Shown: positions 1 through 8,533 of the stretch, in pieces
Position numbering within the stretch: the first letter of the stretch is position 1
Layout: the number at the start of each line of letters is the position of its first letter
Origin: Bacilli bacterium
GTDB lineage: Bacteria; Bacillota; Bacilli; Tumebacillales; JAQBPP01
Reading direction: 5' to 3'
Length of the DNA: 16,690 nucleotides
Assembly: GCA_028287455.1 (NCBI GenBank)
Contig: JAQBPP010000079.1
Coordinates: forward strand, 1-16,690
The notes under the pieces: generated by a model
Databases searched by the model: none
Seen by the model: only the letters and a program-made list of their open reading frames with translations
Told to the model about the DNA's origin: nothing
Translations under genes and position numbers: made by a program

Positions 1-801
1 CAGCAAGTTTCCGGCCAAACCATTAGCAATTATGATGAGTTCTTGACTGCACTTCGTTCCAGAGCGGACTTTTTCCATTCAGTCGGCTGCAGCGTGTCTG
101 ATCATGCGTTAGACTATGTTCCTTATGCGGATGCTGCAAAAGACGAAGCAGCCGCCATTTTTGCCAAAGCAGCAGCAGGAAATCGGGTAAGTTTGGCAGA
201 GGAACAGAAATACAAAACCCATACATTAGTCTTTTTAGGCAAGATATACTCAGAGCTTGGCTGGGTAATGCAATTTCACATTAATGCGTCCCGGAACAAC
301 AACACCCGCATGTTTGAAAAATTAGGACCAGATACTGGATATGACAGCACGAATGACAGCAGTTTGGCTTATCCGCTGACCAGATTGCTTGATGCTCTGG
401 ATAAAGACAATTCGCTGCCGAAAACGATTTTATACTCGCTAAATGCCAAGGATAATGAAGTTCTCGCCACAATCATGGGCAGCTTCCAAGGCGGCGGCAT
501 TCCTGGAAAAATGCAGCTTGGTTCTGCATGGTGGTTTACCGATACTAAAGAAGGCATGCTGTCCCAAATGAAAACTTTGGCGAATGTTGGTCTCTTGAGC
601 CGCTTTGTAGGCATGTTAACTGATTCGAGAAGCTTCTTGTCTTACACTCGGCACGAATACTTCCGCCGATTAGTTTGTGATCTGCTCGGAGATTGGGCGG
701 AAAAAGGTGAAGTTCCAGCCGATATGCAGCTGCTGGGTACGATTGTTCAAGGAATTTGTTATAACAATGCAAAAGAGTACTTTGGCTTTCCAACCAAATA
801 A
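1..801 (+). CDS. uxaC: Uronate isomerase (glucuronate/galacturonate isomerase), 5'-truncated
   Basis: The reading frame is open from base 1, so the N-terminal part lies outside the window; 266 codons remain of a family normally near 470. UxaC is a cytoplasmic metal-dependent TIM-barrel enzyme of the amidohydrolase superfamily. It interconverts D-glucuronate and D-fructuronate, and D-galacturonate and D-tagaturonate, the first step of hexuronate catabolism. Hallmarks seen: the QFHINASRNNN stretch followed by LGPDTGYDS, the SAWWF-DTKEGM segment, and the near-invariant MLTDSRSFLSYTRHEYFRR block close to the C-terminus. It ends in a strong terminator, so it is the last gene of an operon entering from the left. 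Its presence suggests that the sugars handled by the neighbouring transporter and glycosidases include uronic acids; that link is inference. Confidence 0.95.
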   Translation, partial: QQVSGQTISNYDEFLTALRSRADFFHSVGCSVSDHALDYVPYADAAKDEAAAIFAKAAAGNRVSLAEEQKYKTHTLVFLGKIYSELGWVMQFHINASRNNNTRMFEKLGPDTGYDSTNDSSLAYPLTRLLDALDKDNSLPKTILYSLNAKDNEVLATIMGSFQGGGIPGKMQLGSAWWFTDTKEGMLSQMKTLANVGLLSRFVGMLTDSRSFLSYTRHEYFRRLVCDLLGDWAEKGEVPADMQLLGTIVQGICYNNAKEYFGFPTK

Positions 802-820
802 AGATGATCCCCTGCTTCTA

Positions 821-862
821 AACAAGTCCCTTTCCTACGTCAGGAAAGGGACTTGTTTTTTT
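821..862 (+). terminator. Rho-independent terminator of uxaC
   Basis: A perfect 16-bp stem (821-836 with 842-857) encloses a 5-nt loop and runs straight into seven T residues (856-862). It separates the uronate isomerase operon from the transporter cluster. Confidence 0.95.
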
Positions 863-914
863 AAAATCCTCTGGTTTTTAAACAAACTTCTCGATTTTTT
901 CCCTTCGTTCTACT

Positions 915-951
915 GTAATCGTTTTCTATAATAAGTTCACGAAACGATTAC
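915..951 (+). promoter_or_regulatory. Promoter with LacI-type inverted repeat ahead of the ABC permease cluster
   Basis: GTAATCGTTT (915-924) and AAACGATTAC (942-951) form a perfect inverted repeat around a consensus TATAAT -10 box (927-932). Each arm is also a quasi-palindrome centred on CG, as is usual for LacI-family sites. The left arm (914-927) matches the CcpA cre consensus at 13 of 14 positions. No good -35 element is visible 17 bp upstream (TTCGTT at 904-909), which fits a promoter needing an activator such as the YesN-like regulator encoded downstream. Binding by CcpA or a local hexuronate repressor is inference. Confidence 0.55.
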
Positions 952-965
952 GAGGTGAAACAACC

Positions 966-1877
966 ATGTTGGGCAAGAAAAAGAAAGTTGGCTCTAGAAC
1001 TGATAACTTGACTGGATATCTGTTTATTTCACCGTTTATCATTGGATTTCTCATACTGACGCTATTTCCAATGATTTCTACGTTGTATTTATCATTTACA
1101 GATTACAGTATGCTAGGTAATCCTGGATGGATCGGATTGGCCAACTATCAACAAATGTTAACAGCAGATGACAAATATTGGCATTCTGTAAGTGTCACAT
1201 TTTATTATGTATGCGCCTCTGTGCCAGTCCGGTTGCTCTCAGCTCTGATTATTGCCATACTGTTAAATCAAATTTTGGGACTGGCTGGTCTGTTCCGATC
1301 GGTACTTTACCTACCCTCTGTAATAGGAGGCAGTGTAGCCGTATCAGTCATGTGGAAACAACTGTTTGGTTCCACTGGAGCAATCAATTCAATTCTAACT
1401 CATTTGGGTATTCCGGCTATTTCATGGTTTGGACATCCGGCGGCGGCCTTGTGGACGTTGATTTTGCTTGCAGGATGGCAATTTGGCTCCCCAATGCTCA
1501 TCTTCTTGTCGGGTTTAAAAAATATCCCGCAGGAATTTTATGAAGCAGCCAGCGTGGACGGGGCAAACGCGGTACAAAAATTTTTAAAAATTACGCTGCC
1601 TTTATTGACACCGATCATTTTATTTAATCTTGTCATGCAAATCATCCAGGCTTTCCTGGCTTTTACTCCAAGCTACATCATTTCGAATGGAGTAGGCGGC
1701 CCGCTGGATGGAACCTTATTGTATGTGTTGTACATGTTCAGAAATGCATTTGAGTTTTTCAGAATGGGCTACGCATCTGCCATGGCCTGGATGATGCTGC
1801 TGCTCATTGGATTATTTACAGCGCTGGTATTTAAGAGTTCATCCTACTGGGTGCATTATGAGACAGAAGGAGAATAA
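966..1877 (+). CDS. Carbohydrate ABC transporter permease (MalF/LplB/YesP-like)
   Basis: Membrane subunit of a CUT1-type sugar importer, 303 aa. It starts at an ATG preceded by GAGGTGA (952-958) at good spacing. The protein shows the short N-terminus and six hydrophobic segments of the family, beginning with the helix around residues 16-40. The cytoplasmic EAA loop for contact with the ATPase is clear at residues 193-195 (EAASVDGANA, then LPLLTP). It is the first gene of the cluster; the second permease follows after 3 bp, with its ribosome binding site inside this gene's last codons, so the two are surely co-translated. The pairing with a YesM/YesN-like system resembles Bacillus subtilis yesPQ (rhamnogalacturonan oligosaccharides) and lpl/ytc systems. 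The exact substrate cannot be read from the sequence. No nucleotide-binding subunit is present; such importers often share one ATPase (MsmX type). Confidence 0.92.
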   Translation: MLGKKKKVGSRTDNLTGYLFISPFIIGFLILTLFPMISTLYLSFTDYSMLGNPGWIGLANYQQMLTADDKYWHSVSVTFYYVCASVPVRLLSALIIAILLNQILGLAGLFRSVLYLPSVIGGSVAVSVMWKQLFGSTGAINSILTHLGIPAISWFGHPAAALWTLILLAGWQFGSPMLIFLSGLKNIPQEFYEAASVDGANAVQKFLKITLPLLTPIILFNLVMQIIQAFLAFTPSYIISNGVGGPLDGTLLYVLYMFRNAFEFFRMGYASAMAWMMLLLIGLFTALVFKSSSYWVHYETEGE

Positions 1878-1880
1878 AGC

Positions 1881-2723
1881 ATGAATCAGAATAGTCAAAT
1901 TAGAAAAACAGTCCTTTATACCGTCATAACAATCCTAGCATTGGCCATGATTTACCCTATTTTGTGGATGGTCAGCAGTTCATTTAAAAACAGTCAGGAT
2001 GTCTTCACAACCGCATATTCCTTGCTTCCTGCCAGTTGGAACTTGTCCAACTATTCTGACGGATGGAAAGGATTTGCAGGCATCTCATTTGGAACATTTT
2101 TTCAAAACTCGTTCATTGTAGTCATTTTCAGTACAATCGGCAGCGTGCTATCTTCTACTGTGATTGCCTATGGGTTTGCAAGAGTACGATTTGTGGGTAA
2201 AAATTTCTGGTTTGTCTGCATGATGATGACGTTGATGCTGCCGGGCGAAATTGTCTTAATTCCACAATATATTATGTTCAATAAATTTGGCTGGATAAAC
2301 ACCTATTATCCGTTAATTCTTCCGACGTTTTTTGGTACACCGTTTTTCGTATTTCTGATTATGCAATTTATCAGGAGTATTCCGAAGGCGCTTGATGAAG
2401 CGGCGACGATCGACGGCTGCAATAAAATCACCATTTTTGGTAGGATCATTGTTCCGTTAATCGTACCTGCCATGATGACCTCAGCTATTTTCAGCTTCTA
2501 TTGGCGTTGGGAAGATTTTATCGGACCCTTGATCTACTTAACTAATCCGAAGTTGTACACAGTTTCCTTGGCGATTAAAATGTTTGCAGACCCCAATAAT
2601 GTGACGAACTGGGGCGCGCTGTTTGCTATGTCGACTTTAAGTTTGCTGCCGGTATTTATCTTGTTCTTCGCTTTCCAACGCTATATTGTGGAGGGGATAA
2701 GTACCAGTGGCTTAAAAGGATAA
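1881..2723 (+). CDS. Carbohydrate ABC transporter permease (MalG/LplC/YesQ-like)
   Basis: Second membrane subunit of the same CUT1 importer, 280 aa. A first transmembrane helix lies near residues 11-32, then the MVSSSFK motif usual for MalG-type subunits. The EAA loop is at residues 173-175 (DEAATIDGCN, then IIVPLIVPAM). The C-terminus ends in ...YIVEGISTSGLKG, a widely shared ending of this subfamily (GLTAGAVKG-like). Its ribosome binding site GAAGGAG lies inside the end of the upstream permease gene, and the start is 3 bp past that gene's stop. No solute-binding protein gene follows, unlike most such loci: the next gene is a sensor kinase. A heterodimer with the upstream permease is expected. 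Confidence 0.92.
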   Translation: MNQNSQIRKTVLYTVITILALAMIYPILWMVSSSFKNSQDVFTTAYSLLPASWNLSNYSDGWKGFAGISFGTFFQNSFIVVIFSTIGSVLSSTVIAYGFARVRFVGKNFWFVCMMMTLMLPGEIVLIPQYIMFNKFGWINTYYPLILPTFFGTPFFVFLIMQFIRSIPKALDEAATIDGCNKITIFGRIIVPLIVPAMMTSAIFSFYWRWEDFIGPLIYLTNPKLYTVSLAIKMFADPNNVTNWGALFAMSTLSLLPVFILFFAFQRYIVEGISTSGLKG

Positions 2724-2779
2724 TTCGGCTATGATGGAGAAATACAGCTGAATTAGTTATCGATGAGGACTGTCGTGAT

Positions 2780-4522
2780 ATGACCATCAAATCCATTTAT
2801 AGCCATAGTAAAATTAGAAACAAGCTATTTCTTATCTTTTCTTCGATCCTTATGGTGTATTGTGTGTTGGGTCTAGTGATCATGCATTTTGTTTCCGATG
2901 CTTATGATCGCAATTTGTATTCGGAAGCGGCTAACGAATTGAACTTAAGCTCATCCACTGTAAATAACGAACTTCACAATATTGAGGATTTTTCGTTTAG
3001 GGAGATGACAGATGGATCGCTGCAGGGATATTTGGGAAGTATTCAGAATAACCCTTCCGACTACAATGCTTCTTTAGCCAAAACCTACTTGAATCAACGT
3101 GTGACTGAAAACTTCGATCAACTTAAATTTGCTAATTATATCCAAATTACAGCTGCTGACGGTACGAAGTTTATGGCTGGTAAGAACGGTCCAATCAATG
3201 ACCTTAGTGCGAATGAGCTTGATTTAATTCAATCTGCACAAGGCGGTCATGTATGGCTGAATGATGCCAATCATCCCAATGTGTTAGTATCGGCCAGGCA
3301 AATCAGAGATAAAACCAATGTTAGACTGACAAACTTAGGTGTGTTACAAATTCAGGTTAATCTGGATGAATTGGTGCGTACTTATTTAAGCTTGTCGGCC
3401 GGGAAAAATTTTATGGTGTACAAAGACAAGCAGGTTGTTTATTCATCCAATTCTGCTCTGTCTATGGCAATGACGAAGATGACTCCTGCTGCCGCGCAAA
3501 ATTACAGTATTATCTACATTAACAATCAAAATTACTTTGTCACTCAACTTGATACAAATTATGAAGGATTTCGTTTTTATAATATGATTCCGTTTAACAC
3601 TCTGTTTCAGCAGGTTTTGATTTTGCGCACAGAAATGATTGGCATTTATGTATTCTTGCTTTTAGTCAGTTTGTTTGTGATCAGGAAATTAGCAAGACGC
3701 ATTTCCAGTCCACTTGAGAATCTGATTATGCAGATGAAAGAGGTACAAAGCGGAAACTTACAGTTATCAGACGAAGCAATTGGACAACCTGTAAACATGG
3801 ATGAAATCGGTGAGCTGTATGTCAATTTTAAATTAATGCTGAAAAAAATTAATGAATTGATCCAGGAAAATTATGTCAAACAACTCGTTATAAAAGAAAC
3901 CGAATTTCAAGCGCTACAAGCCCAAATCAATCCTCACTTTCTCTATAATACTTTGAATTCGATTAACTGGATGGCAAAAATCAATCAGCAGCAAACGATT
4001 TCTGAAATGGTTGAGGCCTTGGGGAATCTGTTTCGCAGCATGATGAATCGAAGAGAATCCCTGATTACCATTGATGAGGAGCTTATTCTTACCCAAAATT
4101 ATCTAACCATCCAAAAAATACGTTTCGGTGATCGGCTGCAATTTTATCTATCAATTGATGAGAAGTTCAAAAAATACATCATTCCTAAGCTCAGCATTCA
4201 GCCTTTGGTTGAAAATGTGATCAAACATGGATTGGAACAAATGGTGAACGATTGTTATATTTCGATCAATTGCATTGGGAATAAGGACAGTATAGAAATT
4301 TCCGTTTCTGATAACGGACCAGGCATGGATCAGCAAACGATTGACGACATTTTGACCGGGAAAGGTACTCAGAAAGTGTCCAAGATCGGTCTAATGAGTA
4401 TCAACAGCCGAATTCAAATGTTGTTTGGTGATCCATTCGGGATTTCAATTCATAGCGATGAAATGAAAGGGACAAAGGTGACACTGCATCTCCCGTACAA
4501 AGTCACAGAAAGAAGTGATTAA
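2780..4522 (+). CDS. Sensor histidine kinase, YesM-like (LytS/YehU-type kinase core)
   Basis: Membrane-bound kinase of 580 aa. Order of parts: a first membrane helix (about residues 15-38), a long extracellular sensor region of dCache type (about 39-285), a second membrane helix (287-308), a HAMP linker (about 309-362), the His_kinase domain and an ATPase domain. The phospho-accepting histidine is H386 in QINPHFLYNTLNS. The N box includes E478 and N479 (QPLVENVIKHG), and the G box is D511-NGPGMD. The cognate regulator begins 42 bp downstream. The system likely senses a carbohydrate, or a sugar-loaded binding protein, outside the cell and induces the adjacent permeases, as in B. subtilis YesMN; the ligand is unknown. 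The start ATG is supported by GATGAGGA at 2762-2769, about 10 nt upstream. Confidence 0.93.
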   Translation: MTIKSIYSHSKIRNKLFLIFSSILMVYCVLGLVIMHFVSDAYDRNLYSEAANELNLSSSTVNNELHNIEDFSFREMTDGSLQGYLGSIQNNPSDYNASLAKTYLNQRVTENFDQLKFANYIQITAADGTKFMAGKNGPINDLSANELDLIQSAQGGHVWLNDANHPNVLVSARQIRDKTNVRLTNLGVLQIQVNLDELVRTYLSLSAGKNFMVYKDKQVVYSSNSALSMAMTKMTPAAAQNYSIIYINNQNYFVTQLDTNYEGFRFYNMIPFNTLFQQVLILRTEMIGIYVFLLLVSLFVIRKLARRISSPLENLIMQMKEVQSGNLQLSDEAIGQPVNMDEIGELYVNFKLMLKKINELIQENYVKQLVIKETEFQALQAQINPHFLYNTLNSINWMAKINQQQTISEMVEALGNLFRSMMNRRESLITIDEELILTQNYLTIQKIRFGDRLQFYLSIDEKFKKYIIPKLSIQPLVENVIKHGLEQMVNDCYISINCIGNKDSIEISVSDNGPGMDQQTIDDILTGKGTQKVSKIGLMSINSRIQMLFGDPFGISIHSDEMKGTKVTLHLPYKVTERSD

Positions 4523-4564
4523 TGGGAGTTGAATGGGAACTTGAACGTAAATTGGAGGTGAACA

Positions 4565-6124
4565 GTGGTGTATAAAGTGTTGCTGGTCGATGATGAGCCG
4601 ATTATTTTAGCGGGAATTGCCCGTGTCGTTCCCTGGAGCAAACACTATACACAATTGATCGGAACCGCGAATAATGGCATAACAGCTTATCAGAGCATCG
4701 TGTCTCAGCAGCCTGACATTGTCATTTGTGATATCAAAATGCCGGGGATGGATGGTCTCCAGCTGATTTCCCAAGTGAATCATGAATATCCGGATATTCT
4801 GTTCATCATTTTATCAGGTTATGAAGAATTTGATTTCGCTAAAAGAGCCATGGAACTTGGCGTGAAACATTACTTGTTAAAACCGTGCAGCGAACATGAA
4901 ATTACGGATGTGCTGGATCAGGCTGTTCATCAAATTACAGAGCGCACACATAAACAACAGCATTTACAAATGATTCAATCCGACTTAAGCCGCGTGCTGC
5001 CAAAAATGAAAGAGCAATTATTAATCGAGTTTATTACAAACAAAACGTACAATCGCGAAGATTGGAATTATTACAGTGAGCTGCTGAAACTAAATTTTAG
5101 TACGCACAAAGTTAGACTGTTGTTGTTTGATATTGAAGGCGATCATGACTATGAACATCTTTTTGCGACCAATAATATTTTTGCCGAATTAGCACAGTTT
5201 CATCAATTCAACATTCATTTAAGTTCCATTGTTGGCGATCAGTTCGTGATCATTATGGATGATGATCCGGTCGATCAACTGATTGAGGTTGTAAACCGTT
5301 TTAAAGAAATTTATTGGAATTATTACAAACTGCAAATTACGGTTGCGATTCCGGACGCCGCTGAAATTGAACAAGTCCGTTCTCTTTACAAGGAAGCCTT
5401 GAAATATTTGACTCTTCGTTTTTACGAAGGCAAGGGTATCATCATTACCAGCGCTGCTTTTTCCAACCATCCAGATTACGACTTTATTGAGTTTGATAAT
5501 GATCATCTGGCGGTATTGATTCATAGTGGTCATCTACAGCAAGTTAAAGACCAACTTAATCATTTTTTCGCCTTATTGACACAGAAAAGGTTCGAGATTA
5601 GCCTGGTTAAATCTTATTGTATAGATCTTTTTATGACTATAGTCAAACAAGCCAGATCGGACCAGATGAACCTTTATCTCAAACAGATGGTGAAGTTTGA
5701 TGCGCTGGACACATTTGAGCAGATTCAGGATTTTATTCTGCAAATTGCCCTTGAAATCACGCAGATGTTTGACCAATTGTCCAAGAGTAAAACAAATTCA
5801 ATTGTAAGTGATATGATTGACCATATTAAAGAGAATCTTTCTGATTCCACGCTTAGTTTGACGAAACTGGCAAAAGAGAAGTTTTTTATGAATGTTGAGT
5901 ATTTGGGGAAATTGTTTCGCGAAGAAACAGGCTTTCGGTTTACTGATTATTTAATGAGCATTCGCATCGAAAGCGCACAAGACATGATCATGGAGTCGGA
6001 TTTAATTAAGATTAGTGAAATCGCTGAGAAAGTCGGGTTTGAAGACAATCCACAATATTTCAGTCAAGTATTTAAAAAATACACTGGTTTTACTCCTTCT
6101 GCTTTTAAAAAATTGTATTCTTAA
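4565..6124 (+). CDS. AraC-family response regulator, YesN-like
   Basis: A 519-aa response regulator, partner of the kinase just upstream. The receiver domain spans about residues 1-120, with acidic pocket D9-D10 (LLVDDEPI), phospho-acceptor D56 (VICDIKMPGMDG) and the conserved lysine K106 (YLLKPCS). A middle region of about 290 residues has no motif that I recognise and is typical of long YesN-type proteins. The C-terminus (about 417-519) is an AraC-type double helix-turn-helix (SLTKLAKEKFFMNVEYLGKLF, then ISEIAEKVGFEDNPQYFSQVFKKYTG). GTG codons at 4565 and 4568 could both start it; the strong GGAGGTG at 4554-4560 favours neither decisively. It probably activates the weak -35 promoter in front of the permease genes. 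Confidence 0.93.
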   Translation: MVYKVLLVDDEPIILAGIARVVPWSKHYTQLIGTANNGITAYQSIVSQQPDIVICDIKMPGMDGLQLISQVNHEYPDILFIILSGYEEFDFAKRAMELGVKHYLLKPCSEHEITDVLDQAVHQITERTHKQQHLQMIQSDLSRVLPKMKEQLLIEFITNKTYNREDWNYYSELLKLNFSTHKVRLLLFDIEGDHDYEHLFATNNIFAELAQFHQFNIHLSSIVGDQFVIIMDDDPVDQLIEVVNRFKEIYWNYYKLQITVAIPDAAEIEQVRSLYKEALKYLTLRFYEGKGIIITSAAFSNHPDYDFIEFDNDHLAVLIHSGHLQQVKDQLNHFFALLTQKRFEISLVKSYCIDLFMTIVKQARSDQMNLYLKQMVKFDALDTFEQIQDFILQIALEITQMFDQLSKSKTNSIVSDMIDHIKENLSDSTLSLTKLAKEKFFMNVEYLGKLFREETGFRFTDYLMSIRIESAQDMIMESDLIKISEIAEKVGFEDNPQYFSQVFKKYTGFTPSAFKKLYS

Positions 6125-6145
6125 CCTGATGTGAATCCAGATAGT

Positions 6146-6173
6146 TTGAGAATGAGTTGGATCCAAGTATATG
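6146..6173 (+). promoter_or_regulatory. Possible promoter of the aspartate decarboxylase gene
   Basis: TTGAGA (6146-6151) and TATATG (6168-6173) are 16 bp apart in the 118-bp gap between the YesN-like gene and aspD. No terminator hairpin is visible after the regulator gene, so read-through is also possible. The matches are modest. Confidence 0.3.
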
Positions 6174-6242
6174 TTCCCAATACATAGTCAATAACAGAAA
6201 GTGTATGGTGATGTTGCGGGCATGTAGAACGAAGGAGCAGAT

Positions 6243-7877
6243 ATGTGGATGGATCCCGAAAATATACAGCGTCGTGAAATGGAACGTGTTTATGGGTCAA
6301 TCAGTCCATTTGAATTGAAAAATAAGTTGATCAGTCTCGCCACTGGGCGTAAAAAGGTCACACGTACACTGCTTGATGCGGGTCGGGGCAATCCGAACTG
6401 GATTGCAGCAACACCACGTGAGGCTTTTTTTGCGCTTGGACAATTTGCTGTGCAGGAATGCAGACGTGTTTGGAATGAGCAGGACCTTGCAGGAATGCCA
6501 ATAAAAGAAGGAATAGCAGTGCGCTTCGACACATACGTCAAGAGCAATCAATCGACAGCTGGCGTTAAGATGCTTCAGGATATCATCTTCTACGGGGTTT
6601 CGGCTCATGGTTTTAATCCGGATGAATGGATCTACGAACTGGTGGATGGAATTGTTGGCGATCATTACCCCATGCCGGCTCGAATGCTGGTCCGGATCGA
6701 ACAAGTGGTGCATGATTTTCTCATTCAAGAGTTGTGTGATGGCAATCCACCAATTCGGAAATTCGATTTGTTTGCTGTAGAAGGTGCTACGGCCGCCATG
6801 TGCTACATCTTCGATAGTTTACTGGAAAATTATCTGCTGGCCCCTGGGGATAAAATTGCAATCATGGTACCTGTCTTTCCACCCTATTTCGAGATCCCGC
6901 ATCTGGCCAAATATAAGTTCGATCTAGTGGAAATCAAAGCTACGGCAGTAGACACTGAAGGAAATCATACCTGGCAATATCCGAAGTCGGAAATTGAAAA
7001 ATTGAAAAATCCAGCCATTAAAGCCTTGTTTGTTGTAAATCCGAGCAACCCGCCATCAGTTGCCCTAGGGCCGGACACGATCAGCCAAATACTTGAAATT
7101 GTGAAAAATGATCATCCCAACTTAATGATTATTTCAGATGATGTATATGGTACCTTTGTCGATCATTTCCATTCACTTTTTGCTGATGCACCTTTCAATA
7201 CAATTGGGGTCTATTCATTCTCCAAGTATTACGGAGTAACGGGGTGGCGATTAGGTATTGTCGCCATTCATGAACACAACGTATTTGACCAGCTCATTAG
7301 TCAATTGTCGGAAGAGCAAAAGAGAATTCTGCATAACCGGTATGCTTCACTTAGTGAAAATCCTGAAGAGATGCACTTGATCGATCGGATGGTTGCTGAC
7401 AGCCGGCAGGTGGCCCTCAATCACACAGCTGGATTGTCCACGCCGCAGCAGGTGCAAATGGCACTCTTTGCGGCATTTTCCTTGCTGGATAAAGAGGATC
7501 GGTATAAGCAGCTAACCAAAGATATTTGCCGCCGCCGGATGAATCTACTCTACGAAGGACTAGGTTTGCCTAGGCCAAATCTCAGGTATGGTGCAGATTA
7601 TTATACGCAATTTGATTTGGATCAATGGGCTAGAGATCACTACGGTCAGCGTTTTACTGATTTTCTGCAAAAGAATTATGAACCTGTAGATATCCTGTTT
7701 CGTTTAGCTGAAAATTCGTCAATCGTTTTGTTAAATGGCGGCGGATTCCATGGGCCGACCTGGTCCATTCGAGTCTCGCTAGCGAATCTAGACGATGAGG
7801 CGTACTCACGAATCGGGAGTGAAATGCACAATGTTCTGCAGCAATATGTAGACGAGTGGAAGCGTTCTGAGAAGTAG
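6243..7877 (+). CDS. aspD: Bifunctional aspartate transaminase / aspartate 4-decarboxylase
   Basis: Fold type I PLP enzyme, 544 aa, matching the usual 530-560 aa of L-aspartate beta-decarboxylases (AspD/AsdA). It converts L-aspartate to L-alanine and CO2, with a side transaminase activity. Recognisable family blocks: the SPFELKNKLISLA N-terminus, LDAGRGNPNW, FAVEGATAAMCYIFDSL, VNPSNPPSV, SDDVYGTF, and VYSFSKYYGVTGWRLG with K328 as the Schiff-base lysine; also ALNHTAGLSTPQQVQMALF. The ATG is preceded by GAAGGAG at 6231-6237. In lactic acid bacteria the enzyme works with the AspT aspartate:alanine exchanger to generate proton motive force and resist acid; no aspT is next to it here. It stands alone among regulatory and sugar genes, so its role may be alanine supply or pH balance. 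The function call is strong; the physiological role is inference. Confidence 0.93.
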   Translation: MWMDPENIQRREMERVYGSISPFELKNKLISLATGRKKVTRTLLDAGRGNPNWIAATPREAFFALGQFAVQECRRVWNEQDLAGMPIKEGIAVRFDTYVKSNQSTAGVKMLQDIIFYGVSAHGFNPDEWIYELVDGIVGDHYPMPARMLVRIEQVVHDFLIQELCDGNPPIRKFDLFAVEGATAAMCYIFDSLLENYLLAPGDKIAIMVPVFPPYFEIPHLAKYKFDLVEIKATAVDTEGNHTWQYPKSEIEKLKNPAIKALFVVNPSNPPSVALGPDTISQILEIVKNDHPNLMIISDDVYGTFVDHFHSLFADAPFNTIGVYSFSKYYGVTGWRLGIVAIHEHNVFDQLISQLSEEQKRILHNRYASLSENPEEMHLIDRMVADSRQVALNHTAGLSTPQQVQMALFAAFSLLDKEDRYKQLTKDICRRRMNLLYEGLGLPRPNLRYGADYYTQFDLDQWARDHYGQRFTDFLQKNYEPVDILFRLAENSSIVLLNGGGFHGPTWSIRVSLANLDDEAYSRIGSEMHNVLQQYVDEWKRSEK

Positions 7878-7886
7878 CGTTTCAGT

Positions 7887-7914
7887 ACGATTTAATCGTT
7901 TTTTTGTTTTTTTT
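7887..7914 (+). terminator. Weak terminator after aspD
   Basis: A short ACGAT/ATCGT stem (7887-7891 with 7895-7899) with a 3-nt loop is followed by two long T tracts (7899-7914, broken by one G). The stem is weak, but the U-rich tail just after the stop codon fits an inefficient terminator. Confidence 0.4.
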
Positions 7915-7980
7915 TCACAGATTGGTTACATCCTTCAGGTAGATTATTGTTATCAAGCAATTCCCGGGGGAGGAACCGAC

Positions 7981-8472
7981 ATGACCGTACCAGGACTCGC
8001 ACAAGTACTATCCCAATCTCAACATCCAACCGCTGCTAAGCGAATGATAGCTTTTCCCGCAGATTTATTCGAATTTCCTGATCTCACCCTGCAAGAGCAA
8101 ATGGTTAGCATTATTTTAAGTGGAACTGCCAATGATCAATCCCCGCCCAAAATCGCAGAAATCTCACGGCGTGGGCGCATGAGTTCCAAGCATGTGATGA
8201 CAGCCTTGCAAGGGATTGCTGAGAAAAAAATACTGCCGCATAAAGTGTTTCGAACGATTGTAGGGGAGTTTGGCGATGACCGATTGTCATGGGCCGCCAA
8301 AGGTATGCTTACTTATCTGAAAAATAATTCTGGAGTTAAAATGCAAGATTTAATTGAATTGGCCGAGAAATCTTCAGATGATGAACGAATGATTCGAAAT
8401 GTATTGGATGAATTAAGAAATTACGGCTACTTGGAAGATGTAATGGAAGAGAAATCTCATCAATTGGAATAA
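7981..8472 (+). CDS. Small protein with two winged-helix-like segments, function unknown
   Basis: A 163-aa soluble protein with no signal peptide. It starts at an ATG 7 nt after a very strong GGGGGAGG (7966-7973). Two DNA-binding-like segments are suggested. One is about residues 30-92, with KIAEISRRGRMSSKHVMTAL then a hydrophobic wing. The second is about 98-155: the RLSWAAKGMLTYLKN start and the DERMIRNVLDELRNYGYLED end resemble winged helices in replisome-organiser and DnaD-like or phage-related proteins. No catalytic motif is seen. An orphan response regulator follows 55 bp downstream on the same strand with no terminator between, so co-expression is likely. It may be a transcription regulator or a leftover of a replication-type module. 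I cannot assign a family with certainty. Confidence 0.75.
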   Translation: MTVPGLAQVLSQSQHPTAAKRMIAFPADLFEFPDLTLQEQMVSIILSGTANDQSPPKIAEISRRGRMSSKHVMTALQGIAEKKILPHKVFRTIVGEFGDDRLSWAAKGMLTYLKNNSGVKMQDLIELAEKSSDDERMIRNVLDELRNYGYLEDVMEEKSHQLE

Positions 8473-8533
8473 TTGGTCATGAACCTGCTTACAGCCCCGA
8501 ATTTTATCAGTAGGGGTTTGAAGGAGGTTGGAC

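Noticed and set aside
677..931. 84-codon plus-strand frame across the end of uxaC
   Set aside because: It overlaps uxaC in another frame and reads through the terminator hairpin; a chance frame.
6297..6728. 143-codon minus-strand open frame
   Set aside because: Antisense shadow of the well-supported aspartate decarboxylase gene, with no ribosome binding site.
8493..8518. Small CCCC/GGGG hairpin before the orphan response regulator
   Set aside because: Only about six pairs including a G-U pair and a 14-nt loop, with no U tract; too weak to call a terminator or switch.
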